A DNA stretch of 11,220 nt, taken from assembly GCA_017445435.1 (NCBI GenBank), contig JAFSUE010000064.1, forward strand, positions 1 to 11,220. The letters are read 5' to 3'. Both the position numbers and the translations under genes were made by a program. Below, piece after piece: positions 1-6,465 of this stretch (its first letter is position 1; every line of letters begins with the position of its first letter). Source of the stretch: Selenomonadaceae bacterium. Lineage in GTDB: Bacteria > Bacillota > Negativicutes > Selenomonadales > Selenomonadaceae. The notes beneath the pieces were generated by a model, which had not been told where the DNA came from, ran no database searches, and worked only from the letters and a program-made list of their open reading frames with translations.

Positions 1-411
1 AACAAGTTGTACGAGTTCAATTTGTCCGCCGTACGCTTGAACAATTTTTGCTTCGGGCAACGTCTCAAGCGTATAGTCGCCGCCCTTTACGTAAATATCG
101 GGCTGAAGTTCCGCGATAAGATTTTCCGCCGTATCTTCGCCGAAAAAAATAACGTAGTCAACCGCCTTCAAGCCGAGTAAAACTTCTGCGCGGTCATCTT
201 GATTATTTATCGGACGACTTGCGCCTTTCAACTTTCTAACAGATTCGTCTGTATTCAAACCAACTATTAACACGTCGCCAAAACTTTTAGCCGTCGTTAA
301 ATATCGGACGTGTCCAACGTGCAAAATGTCAAAACAGCCATTCGTGAAGACAATTTTTTTCCCTTGAAGTTCACCGCGCAGATTGGAAATTTTTTTTCTG
401 TCAATCAACAT
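1..411 (-). CDS. rfaE2: D-glycero-beta-D-manno-heptose 1-phosphate adenylyltransferase, 3' end missing
   Basis: Transfers AMP from ATP to heptose 1-phosphate, giving ADP-heptose for lipopolysaccharide inner core; cytosolic. I translated the minus strand from ATG at 411; the frame stays open for 137 codons to the window edge, so roughly the last 20-30 residues are missing compared with the usual ~160. The cytidylyltransferase-fold signature TNGCFDILHVGHV lies at residues 23-35, with the nucleotide-binding HxGH at 31-34. VKGGDY at 108-113 is also typical of the family. The start overlaps the end of rfaE1 by 11 bp, implying translational coupling. In E. coli the two activities are one fused protein (HldE); here they are separate genes in the same order as the HldE domains. 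Family assignment is secure; only the C-terminus is unseen. Confidence 0.93.
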   Translation of the reverse strand, partial: MLIDRKKISNLRGELQGKKIVFTNGCFDILHVGHVRYLTTAKSFGDVLIVGLNTDESVRKLKGASRPINNQDDRAEVLLGLKAVDYVIFFGEDTAENLIAELQPDIYVKGGDYTLETLPEAKIVQAYGGQIELVQLV

Positions 412-1420
412 TTTTTTCACCAACTTCTTGTGCAAAATTATTCAGCGCTTTTAAAAGTTCCTTATCATTTACCGTTGAAGTCCCAAGTTTGCGAACTGCA
501 ACGCCCGCCGCGTAATTTGAAATTCGCGTGGCATTTATCGGCTCTGCGCCTGCCGTCAAACTTAAAATAAATGCTGCAACGCAAGTATCGCCAGCGCCGC
601 TTACGTCGAAAACTTCACTTTTATCAGTAACTGGAATGTGATGAACTGCGCCGCCGCGTTCAAATAAACTCATTCCCAATTCGCCGCGCGTTATCAAAAC
701 GCCATTTGCATTTAGCGTCGACAAAAGTTTTGTCCCCGCGTCAATCAGCGCCGCCATATCATTTATTTCAGTCTTCACGAACGCCGCCAATTCAGAATCA
801 TTTTGTTTAGCGTAACCAATGCCGTCAAACGCGCCGATGTTGTACCGTGAATCGACCATACTGGGAAGTTTACTTTTGCCCGCGTGACGAATTATCAACT
901 TTTTCAGCGAATCGGTAATTGTTCCCGCGCCGTAGTCACTCAAAATAATTCCGTCGACTTTCGGCAAAATTTTATCAAGATGTCCAATAAGTTTAGCCTC
1001 AACTTTTTTACATAGCGGCTCTTTACTTTCGCGGTCAATACGTACAATTTGTTGACTAACCGTCGCCCTACCGCCAGCAATTATTCGCGTTTTTGAAATT
1101 GTCGGTCGTGATTTATCTGTAACGACGCCTTCAACGTCGACTTTATGTTCTGTCAAAATTTTTTTCAAACTTGTACCGTAATCGTCCGCGCCGATAACTC
1201 CTACCGCGTAAACTTTGCCGCCAAATGCCGCCGCATTCGCGATAACGTTAGCCGCGCCACCAGCTACAATTTTTTTTCCAGCTTCTTCCAAAATTAAAAC
1301 GGGAGCTTCCCGCGAAATTCGGGAAATGCGCCCGTCTAAATACACGTCAGCGATTAAATCACCGACGACTAAAATTTTTTTACCGTGAAAATTTCTTACG
1401 ATATTTTTCAGATTTTGCAA
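401..1420 (-). CDS. rfaE1: D-glycero-beta-D-manno-heptose-7-phosphate kinase (PfkB/ribokinase fold)
   Basis: Phosphorylates heptose 7-phosphate at C1 in ADP-heptose synthesis. Numbered from the upstream GTG (1429), it shows the HldE N-domain pattern: a GD-x-DxY stretch near 23-30, SRISREAPV at 36-44, GGAANV at 57-62, and the PfkB motif DVSGAGDT with the presumed catalytic base Asp281. LGTSTV near 315-320 also matches HldE kinases. The stretch after residue 190 (VDSRYN..., then QN where E. coli has a PN) differs from E. coli, suggesting a divergent subgroup. I prefer TTG at 1420 (339 aa) over GTG at 1429. AAGGTGAT lies four bases before the TTG but overlaps the GTG, and the PAP2 gene in this window uses the same AAGGTGA-then-TTG arrangement. 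It lies downstream of argC across a heptad hairpin and runs into rfaE2. Confidence 0.9.
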   Translation of the reverse strand: MQNLKNIVRNFHGKKILVVGDLIADVYLDGRISRISREAPVLILEEAGKKIVAGGAANVIANAAAFGGKVYAVGVIGADDYGTSLKKILTEHKVDVEGVVTDKSRPTISKTRIIAGGRATVSQQIVRIDRESKEPLCKKVEAKLIGHLDKILPKVDGIILSDYGAGTITDSLKKLIIRHAGKSKLPSMVDSRYNIGAFDGIGYAKQNDSELAAFVKTEINDMAALIDAGTKLLSTLNANGVLITRGELGMSLFERGGAVHHIPVTDKSEVFDVSGAGDTCVAAFILSLTAGAEPINATRISNYAAGVAVRKLGTSTVNDKELLKALNNFAQEVGEKNVD

Positions 1421-1424
1421 TTCA

Positions 1425-1432
1425 ATCACCTT
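1425..1432 (-). promoter_or_regulatory. Shine-Dalgarno of rfaE1 that favours a TTG start
   Basis: The minus strand reads AAGGTGAT, then TGAA, then TTG. It matches the 3' part of the consensus AAGGAGGTGAT and overlaps the upstream GTG, which would have no usable spacing. This is why the start is placed at 1420. Confidence 0.5.
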
Positions 1433-1436
1433 TTTT

Positions 1437-1510
1437 AGTTAGTAGTTAGTAGTTAGTAGTCAGTAGTTAGTAGTTTTTACTACTCACCACTTACTACTAA
1501 CTACTCACTA
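1437..1510. repeat. Facing heptad arrays forming a 32-bp hairpin between argC and rfaE1
   Basis: Five plus-strand heptads TNAGTAG (1439-1473; N = T,T,T,C,T) are followed by TTTT (1475-1478). About four and a half heptads in the opposite orientation follow (1479-1510). Arms 1443-1474 and 1479-1510 are inverted copies at 28 of 32 positions; in the argC-to-rfaE1 transcript one of the four differences is a G-U pair. It fills nearly the whole gap between the argC stop and the rfaE1 Shine-Dalgarno. No T-tract follows it on the minus strand, so it is not a standard intrinsic terminator; it could act as an mRNA processing or stability element. Confidence 0.85.
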
Positions 1511-1511
1511 T

Positions 1512-2570
1512 TCAAGGATAAAAGGGAGCTACATCAAGTGCGGTTGATTCGTCGAAATTTGCGGCAATGTTGAAGTTTTGAACGGCTTGCCCAGCCGCGC
1601 CTTTAACAAGATTGTCAATAGCCGATAAAATTATAACTCTGCGCGTCCTTTCGTCGAAGTGCCACGCAATATCGCAGTAATTTGAACCGCGTACAAATTT
1701 TGTTTCAGGATAAGCATTGCGACCGAGAAGGCGAATAAATTTTTCAGCGCCGTAGAAATTTTGAAAGACTTCGTCTAAAATTTTTTCGTCAGCGTCATCT
1801 TTAAGTTTAGCGTAGCACGTAGCCAAAATTCCGCGTGACATTGGTACAAGGTGCGGCGTGAAATTTATCGTGACATTTTCGCCGCTTAAATCTGAAAGCG
1901 CCTGTTCAATTTCTGGCGTGTGACGATGATGAGCAACATTATAAGCTTTGAAGTTGTCGTAAAGTTCGGGGAAGTGGTTACCAAGTTTTGGACTTCTGCC
2001 AGCGCCGCTTACGCCTGACTTTGCGTCCACAATAATTGTGTCAACGTCGACCAAATTATTTTTCACGACGGGAGCAAGCGCCAATATGGACGCCGTAGTA
2101 AAGCAACCAGCATTGCCGATAATTTTAGCCGTGCGAATTTTATCGCGGTAAAGTTCCGCCAAACCGTAAACCCTCTGCGCGGTAGTATGGGTATGTTGAA
2201 CTTTGTACCATTTTTCGTAAATCGTCACGTCGTCGAAACGATAATCAGCGCCCAAGTCAATAATTCTTGCAGGAAGATTTTCAAGCTTTTTGCCAACGTC
2301 CATAGCGTGACCGTGCGGCAGTGCAATAAATACGAAGTCACTATCAGCGCCAATTTTTTCAATGTCACGAAGACTTTCAAGCGTCATATCGCAAATTTTA
2401 AAAAAGTGCGGGTACAGTTCAGAAATTTTTTTGCCCGTGTGACTTTCAGACGTTATGTGAACAATTTTTACGTGTGGATGACGTTGAAGAATTGCTAAGA
2501 GTTCAGCGCCCGCGTAACCAGTAGCGCCGATTATGCTGACTTTTGTTAAAGTATTGCTCAAGTGATACAT
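1512..2570 (-). CDS. argC: N-acetyl-gamma-glutamyl-phosphate reductase
   Basis: NADPH-dependent reduction of N-acetylglutamyl phosphate to the semialdehyde, third step of arginine (ornithine) biosynthesis; cytosolic. Numbering from the TTG one codon upstream, the nucleotide-binding GATGYAG is at 16-22 and the catalytic Cys is C157 in GNAGCFTT. SGVSGAGR, HHRHTPEIEQ, PHLVPMSRG, FVRGSNYCD and the C-terminal AIDNLVKGAAGQAVQN follow in family order. Length (~352 aa) is normal. The catalytic loop reads GNAGCFTT rather than the usual GNPGCYPT, a mild oddity. ATG at 2570 is preferred: AAAGGA lies just upstream, although spacing is short and the TTG at 2573 cannot be excluded. No argB, argD or argJ is next to it; its neighbours are a small S23-type gene and rfaE1, each across a heptad array. 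Confidence 0.95.
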   Translation of the reverse strand: MYHLSNTLTKVSIIGATGYAGAELLAILQRHPHVKIVHITSESHTGKKISELYPHFFKICDMTLESLRDIEKIGADSDFVFIALPHGHAMDVGKKLENLPARIIDLGADYRFDDVTIYEKWYKVQHTHTTAQRVYGLAELYRDKIRTAKIIGNAGCFTTASILALAPVVKNNLVDVDTIIVDAKSGVSGAGRSPKLGNHFPELYDNFKAYNVAHHRHTPEIEQALSDLSGENVTINFTPHLVPMSRGILATCYAKLKDDADEKILDEVFQNFYGAEKFIRLLGRNAYPETKFVRGSNYCDIAWHFDERTRRVIILSAIDNLVKGAAGQAVQNFNIAANFDESTALDVAPFYP

Positions 2571-2588
2571 CAATCCTTTCAGTTTTAG

Positions 2589-2623
2589 TTAGTAGTAAGT
2601 AGTAAGTAGTGAGTAGTGAGTAG
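2589..2623 (+). repeat. Heptad array TNAGTAG x5, 3' side of the four-helix-bundle gene
   Basis: Five uninterrupted heptads on the plus strand with N = T,A,A,G,G, preceded by TTTTAGT. It ends at the base next to the stop codon of the small gene at 2624 and reaches to within about 20 bp of the argC start. Orientation is opposite to the array at 2992-3040. Confidence 0.9.
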
Positions 2624-2986
2624 TTATTCGTCTTTAAATATAGAAATAACCCTATTAAGCATCTTGGCTACTTCGGTACATAATTCTAAAGCGGTTACTA
2701 TTTCAGATTTTTGCAAGTAACCCAATTCTACGCAAAGTAATAACTGCGTTTCGACTTCTGAACGTGAGCCACGCGCAATATACAAAAAGCGCAAATATTC
2801 TTTTGCTGAACCTCTGCCATTACCTTCTGCAATGTTTGAAGGTATTGAAACTGCGGCACGTCTTAACTGATTTGTTAAGCCAAAAAGTTCGTCCTTAGGA
2901 AGTTTTTTTGTTACGCGATAAACTTCAGCCGCTAACTTCATCGACTTTTGCCAAACAGTAGATTCTTTAAAATTTTTTATACCCAT
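2624..2986 (-). CDS. Four-helix-bundle protein, 23S rRNA intervening-sequence (S23/IVP) family
   Basis: Small 120-residue protein of the four-helix-bundle family first seen in 23S rRNA intervening sequences and related to the Avd accessory protein of diversity-generating retroelements. The role of most members is unknown; nucleic-acid binding is suspected. The family core is plain: NFKESTVWQKSMKLA near the start, then LTNQLRRAAVSIPSNIAEG, GRGS.KEYLRFL.IARGS, E.ETQLLL and a LGYL turn. I start at ATG 2986 because MGIKNF fits relatives; a GTG two codons upstream is possible. The gene lies between trpB and argC with a heptad array on each side, pointing inward from both ends. The array upstream supplies its leader and weak Shine-Dalgarno. 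There is no rRNA, reverse transcriptase or template repeat nearby, so neither the IVS nor the retroelement context applies. Confidence 0.9.
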   Translation of the reverse strand: MGIKNFKESTVWQKSMKLAAEVYRVTKKLPKDELFGLTNQLRRAAVSIPSNIAEGNGRGSAKEYLRFLYIARGSRSEVETQLLLCVELGYLQKSEIVTALELCTEVAKMLNRVISIFKDE

Positions 2987-2991
2987 AATCA

Positions 2992-3040
2992 CTACCTACT
3001 ACTAACTACTAACTACTGACTACTGACTACTTACTAACTA
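2992..3040 (-). repeat. Heptad array x7, 5' side of the four-helix-bundle gene, overlapping the trpB stop
   Basis: Seven plus-strand heptads of type CTACTNA: one altered (CTACCTA), two CTACTAA, two CTACTGA, one CTACTTA, and a terminal CTAACTA. The trpB stop codon (3034-3036) lies in the last unit. The altered first unit reads TAGGTAG on the minus strand and puts TAGG eight bases before the ATG of the small gene. Confidence 0.9.
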
Positions 3041-4257
3041 AAAAACTCCTCACCAAAACCGTACTTTTCAATAACGTAGTCAATATCTTTGTCGCCGCGT
3101 CCACTCAAATTTACAAGAATTGATCCAACGTCGCCTTCATTTGCACGGCGCATAGCGTAAGCAACGGCATGTGAACTTTCAAGCGCGGGAATAATTCCTT
3201 CATAACGGCTAAGTTTGAAGAAAGCGTCGACTGCGTCTCTATCGCTAGCAACGTCATATTTCACGCGTCCAACTTCGCGTAAAAATGCGTGTTCAGGTCC
3301 AACGCTAGGATAGTCAAGACCGCTGGCGATTGAATAAACTGGCGCAGGTTCACCGTTAGAATCTTTTAACATAATGCTATCGAAACCGTGCATTACGCCT
3401 TCTTCGCCGTAAGTCATCGACGCCGCATTGTCACCGATTTTTTCACCGCGTCCCATTGGTTCAACGCCGACAATTTCAACTGGATCATTTATGAACGGTA
3501 AAAACATTCCGATTGAATTTGAGCCGCCGCCTACGCAAGCCGTTACAACGTCTGGCAAAAATCCCATCATATCTTTGAACTGTTCGCGTGCCTCTTCACC
3601 AACTACCATTTGAAAATCTCTAACCATCATAGGAAATGGATGAGGTCCAACAGCAGAGCCTATGCAATAAATTGTGTCTTTGTAATTTTCCATATAATCT
3701 TCAAAGGCAACGTCAACGGCTTCCTTCAAAGTTTTTTGACCGCGATCAACGCTGACAACGTTAGTTCCTAAAACTTTCATTCGTGCAACATTCGGCGCTT
3801 GCTTGGCAACGTCAACTTCGCCCATGTAAATCGTACATTCAAGCCCGAAAAACGCCGCCGCCGTTGCTAATGCTACGCCGTGTTGACCTGCGCCAGTTTC
3901 AGCGATAATGCGTTTCTTGCCCAAAAATTTCGCCAGCAAACCTTCACCCATGCAGTGATTAAGTTTGTGTGCGCCAGTATGGTTTAAATCTTCGCGCTTA
4001 AGATAAATTTGGCAACGACCGTCACCAAGTTTGCGGCTAAGTTTTTCGCAGTGATAAACTGGCGTAGGTCTGCCTTGAAATTCGCGGCGAATACGGCGGA
4101 GTTCACTGATGAATTGTGACGAATGGCAGATTGTCAAGTAAGCGTTATTAATCTCCTCCATTGCCGCCACTAAATGTTCTGGCAAGTACGCGCCGCCGAA
4201 ACGTCCGAATCGTCCATCTTTCGACGGATAATTTTTCAAATACGTTGAGTAATCCAT
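3034..4257 (-). CDS. trpB: Tryptophan synthase beta chain
   Basis: PLP enzyme joining indole and serine to make tryptophan; normally works in an alpha2-beta2 complex with TrpA. Length (407 aa) and motifs are those of the TrpB1 class: FGRFGGAYLPE near 17-27, KREDLNHTGAHK with the PLP Schiff-base lysine K98, then IIAETGAGQHG with the catalytic glutamate E120. K98 and E120 have the same 22-residue spacing as Salmonella K87/E109. VGPHPFP, the phosphate-binding GGGSNSIGMF, ESSHA and SGRGDKD follow. ATG at 4257 has GGAGG ten bases upstream. No trpA or other trp gene is in the window, so it is either a detached trpB or serves indole salvage. Its final codons and stop are partly built from a heptad array. 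I see no leader peptide or attenuator. Confidence 0.95.
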   Translation of the reverse strand: MDYSTYLKNYPSKDGRFGRFGGAYLPEHLVAAMEEINNAYLTICHSSQFISELRRIRREFQGRPTPVYHCEKLSRKLGDGRCQIYLKREDLNHTGAHKLNHCMGEGLLAKFLGKKRIIAETGAGQHGVALATAAAFFGLECTIYMGEVDVAKQAPNVARMKVLGTNVVSVDRGQKTLKEAVDVAFEDYMENYKDTIYCIGSAVGPHPFPMMVRDFQMVVGEEAREQFKDMMGFLPDVVTACVGGGSNSIGMFLPFINDPVEIVGVEPMGRGEKIGDNAASMTYGEEGVMHGFDSIMLKDSNGEPAPVYSIASGLDYPSVGPEHAFLREVGRVKYDVASDRDAVDAFFKLSRYEGIIPALESSHAVAYAMRRANEGDVGSILVNLSGRGDKDIDYVIEKYGFGEEFFS

Positions 4258-4276
4258 AAAATTTTTACCTCCATTG

Positions 4277-4304
4277 TAGCTTGTAGGGTTTAGCTTTTAG
4301 CTTG
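4277..4304 (+). repeat. Second heptad type (TAGCTTG-like) upstream of trpB
   Basis: Four in-phase heptads: TAGCTTG, TAGGGTT, TAGCTTT, TAGCTTG. On the minus strand this reads CTACAAG-like units just before the trpB Shine-Dalgarno. It faces the CTACTNA array at 4314 across an A-rich spacer, copying the argC/rfaE1 layout with a different consensus. Confidence 0.6.
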
Positions 4305-4313
4305 TAGAAAAAA

Positions 4314-4344
4314 CTACTAACTACTCACTACTCACTACTAACTA
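4314..4344 (-). repeat. Heptad array x4 overlapping the 3' end of the glycosyltransferase gene
   Basis: Four plus-strand heptads CTACTNA with N = A,C,C,A, then a partial CTA. The stop codon of the glycosyltransferase (4328-4330) and its last five codons, read LVSSE, lie inside the array. Confidence 0.88.
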
Positions 4345-5311
4345 ATTTATTGATAGCATTGCGACCTTGAAAGTAGCCATGCAAAATCGACCTAACAAAT
4401 AAAGTATTTTCGCCGAATCGCGGTTCAATCGCCCGCGTAATTTCATTTAGCGCCCACATTGCCGTATCGTCATCAATCTTGAAAAACGGCGCTAAGCAAC
4501 TGTCCATTGCACCATCAATTTGATAAAAAATAAATTCTGACGTGAACAAAGGATCATTCAGCGGTTCAAGTTTTTTGACAAGATAGTCACAAAGATTTAA
4601 CATAGACTGAATATTTTTGTAAGCGCGGCTGACATCGTGCGACGCCGAACTATCGAACTTACGCCAAATATAAAATGGAAAATCTACCTTGACAATGTTG
4701 CTTGTCAAATAAAATACGTCGACCGTAAAGAAAACATCTTCTGCAACTTCGGCGGGAAATCTTATTTTGTTGTCGACAATAAATTTTCTGCGGTAAAGAT
4801 AACACCATGGGGCAACGTGTACGCCATCTAAAACCATTTCATTCCAAAGACGTACTTTGACATTTTCAGAAACAGGCGCGGGGAATTTCAACTGAACTTT
4901 GCTTAATTTTGTATTGCTAGCTTGGCTAATGTCTACGAAGTCGGGGCAAATGTACCAGCTAGTTGTCGTGACGGCGTCCGCGTGGCTTGTATCGGCAACT
5001 TTCACTAAACTTTCAAATGCTTGTGGTAAAATTATATCATCGTGATCCATGAAAAAAATATACTCGCCTGTCGCCGCGTCAATTCCAACATTTCGCGTAG
5101 CGCCAGGATAACCAAGATTTTTTTCAGTCTGCAAAATTTTTATTCTATCGTCACGAAAACTTTTCGCCACTTCCAAAGTTTTATCTGTCGAGCAATCGTC
5201 AACTAAGATAAGTTCAAAATCTTTTAAAGTTTGTCGAAGGATTGACGTTAAAGTAACGTCTAAAAATCTTTCGGAATTGTACAGCGGGACAATGACTGAA
5301 ACTTTTGGCAT
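4328..5311 (-). CDS. Family 2 glycosyltransferase
   Basis: Inverting nucleotide-sugar transferase of the GT-A fold, probably adding a sugar to surface polysaccharide or lipopolysaccharide; acceptor unknown. The N-terminal third is canonical: VSVIVPLYN at 4-12, LVDDCSTDKT near 36-45, the ATRNVG loop near 71-76, and the metal-binding acidic motif DHDD at 89-92. A downstream WC.LYRRKFI and AEDVFFT region resembles the second glycosyltransferase at the right end of the window, so the two are distant paralogues. There is no membrane segment. ATG at 5311 follows a G-rich Shine-Dalgarno (AGGGGGATG) and a good promoter, making it the likely first gene of the leftward block. The last five residues and stop codon are encoded by heptad repeats, so the original C-terminus may have been replaced. 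Confidence 0.9.
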   Translation of the reverse strand: MPKVSVIVPLYNSERFLDVTLTSILRQTLKDFELILVDDCSTDKTLEVAKSFRDDRIKILQTEKNLGYPGATRNVGIDAATGEYIFFMDHDDIILPQAFESLVKVADTSHADAVTTTSWYICPDFVDISQASNTKLSKVQLKFPAPVSENVKVRLWNEMVLDGVHVAPWCYLYRRKFIVDNKIRFPAEVAEDVFFTVDVFYLTSNIVKVDFPFYIWRKFDSSASHDVSRAYKNIQSMLNLCDYLVKKLEPLNDPLFTSEFIFYQIDGAMDSCLAPFFKIDDDTAMWALNEITRAIEPRFGENTLFVRSILHGYFQGRNAINKLVSSE

Positions 5312-5341
5312 AAATTCATCCCCCTATTAAAATTTTCGCAG

Positions 5342-5370
5342 ATTTTATCATACGTTATAACATTTTACAA
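5342..5370 (-). promoter_or_regulatory. Sigma-70-type promoter for the leftward block
   Basis: On the minus strand TTGTAA (5370-5365), a 17-bp spacer and TAAAAT (5347-5342), with an upstream TG one base away giving an extended -10. Start of transcription would fall near 5335, about 24 nt before the glycosyltransferase ATG. Confidence 0.6.
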
Positions 5371-5427
5371 GAAAACTTTTAATTAAGTCGTGAAGGCTTT
5401 AAATTTATTTGAGAAGGTGATTTTAAA

Positions 5428-6393
5428 TTGGACATTGAGTATTTAATTTGGCTACAAAATCTGCGCGGCAAAGTCGGTGAAGGCGTTGAAGAATTTTTTA
5501 CACTATTTACTGATGGTAGCATGGCGGCAACGTTAATTTTGTCGGCAATAATTTTTTGGTGCGTCGACAAAAAGACTGGCAAGTTTTTATTATTAGTTAT
5601 GGCGTTCAGCCGAATTTGCAACCAAATTTTGAAAAATACTTTTTGCGTCTATCGTCCGTGGATTTTAGATTTGAACGTACACCCAGTGCCGTCTGTAATG
5701 AATGAGGTTACCAGTTATTCATTCCCAAGCGGTCATGCCAATGTATCAACGGCAGTTTACGGCGGCATTGCTTATCGGTACGGCAAAAAATTTCCGCTGA
5801 TAGCTTTTTTATGCGTTGCGACAATTTTATTGACGGCGCTTTCAAGAAATTTTTTAGGTGTCCACACGCCGCAAGATGTTTTAGTTGCAATGTTTGTAAC
5901 TTTTTTTATGATAATTTGCGTTGATAAACTTATTCCGCTGATTGACGGCGACGAACACAAAGAAAAGTTTATCACAATCGCGGGAATGATTTTTGCGGTA
6001 ATTGCGATAGCCTACTTTATGTTAAAGTCTTATCCTGTCGATTATCTTGACAGCAAAGTCATAGTCGAGCCGCAAAATGCAATTAATGACGCGATAGGGA
6101 GTGTTGGAACTTTCACGGGAATTTTAATCGGTCTTGAATTGGAACGGCGATTTGTAAACTTTAAAACGAACGTGAACTTTTCATTAAAAATTTGCCGCTT
6201 AATAATCGGCGTCATATTCATTGCGGCGACAAACTTTTTATTAATTCCCGAACTCAAGCATTTAGATTTAGGGGCGATAGAAAAATTTTTGCGCTGGTTT
6301 TTAACGTACTTCATCACAATATTTTTAGTGCCGCTGGCATTTTCACAATTTGAAGGGAACTACCACGTCAAGCAAATTTTTCCCGCGACTTAA
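5428..6393 (+). CDS. PAP2-family membrane phosphatase
   Basis: Integral membrane acid phosphatase of the PAP2 superfamily; members dephosphorylate lipid substrates such as phosphatidic acid or undecaprenyl pyrophosphate, so a role in envelope lipid recycling is plausible but unproven. All three catalytic blocks are present: K69-x6-R76-P77, PSGH at 100-103 (His103), and SR at 139-140 with His146, the nucleophile, and Asp150. Hydrophobic segments occur near 33-45, 51-60, 123-138, 152-168, 186-205, 225-240, 250-268 and 285-305, giving more C-terminal membrane spans than the minimal PAP2 core; total length is 321 aa. The TTG start is chosen because AAGGTGA lies seven bases upstream and no better start is nearby. 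It is divergent from the glycosyltransferase and convergent with the radical-SAM gene. Its last residues (HVKQIFPAT) are encoded by one copy of a 31-bp direct repeat. Confidence 0.9.
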   Translation: MDIEYLIWLQNLRGKVGEGVEEFFTLFTDGSMAATLILSAIIFWCVDKKTGKFLLLVMAFSRICNQILKNTFCVYRPWILDLNVHPVPSVMNEVTSYSFPSGHANVSTAVYGGIAYRYGKKFPLIAFLCVATILLTALSRNFLGVHTPQDVLVAMFVTFFMIICVDKLIPLIDGDEHKEKFITIAGMIFAVIAIAYFMLKSYPVDYLDSKVIVEPQNAINDAIGSVGTFTGILIGLELERRFVNFKTNVNFSLKICRLIIGVIFIAATNFLLIPELKHLDLGAIEKFLRWFLTYFITIFLVPLAFSQFEGNYHVKQIFPAT

Positions 6394-6395
6394 AA
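6365..6395. repeat. 31-bp exact direct repeat, copy A
   Basis: Identical to 6603-6633, starting ACGTCAAGCAAATT and ending CGCGACTTAAAA. This copy encodes the C-terminus and stop of the PAP2 gene on the plus strand. Confidence 0.95.
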
Positions 6396-6465
6396 AGCTG
6401 TCGGTAAACTAAAACTTTATAAAAATATTTTATATTAAATTACTTTTTCTTTGGCGAAAATTTAG

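Noticed and set aside
310..570. Plus-strand open frame across the rfaE1/rfaE2 junction.
   Set aside because: It lies wholly within two well-supported minus-strand genes and resembles no family I recognise.
2624..2986. Four-helix-bundle gene as part of a diversity-generating retroelement or an rRNA intervening sequence.
   Set aside because: No reverse transcriptase, template/variable repeat pair or 23S rRNA is in the window.
1439..3040. Heptad arrays as a CRISPR array.
   Set aside because: Units are 7 bp in direct contact with no spacers, and no cas gene is present.
6418..6434. Perfect AT-only inverted repeat (7-bp arms around ATA) after the PAP2 stop, as a possible terminator.
   Set aside because: The stem has no G or C and the downstream tract is interrupted, so it is too weak to call.
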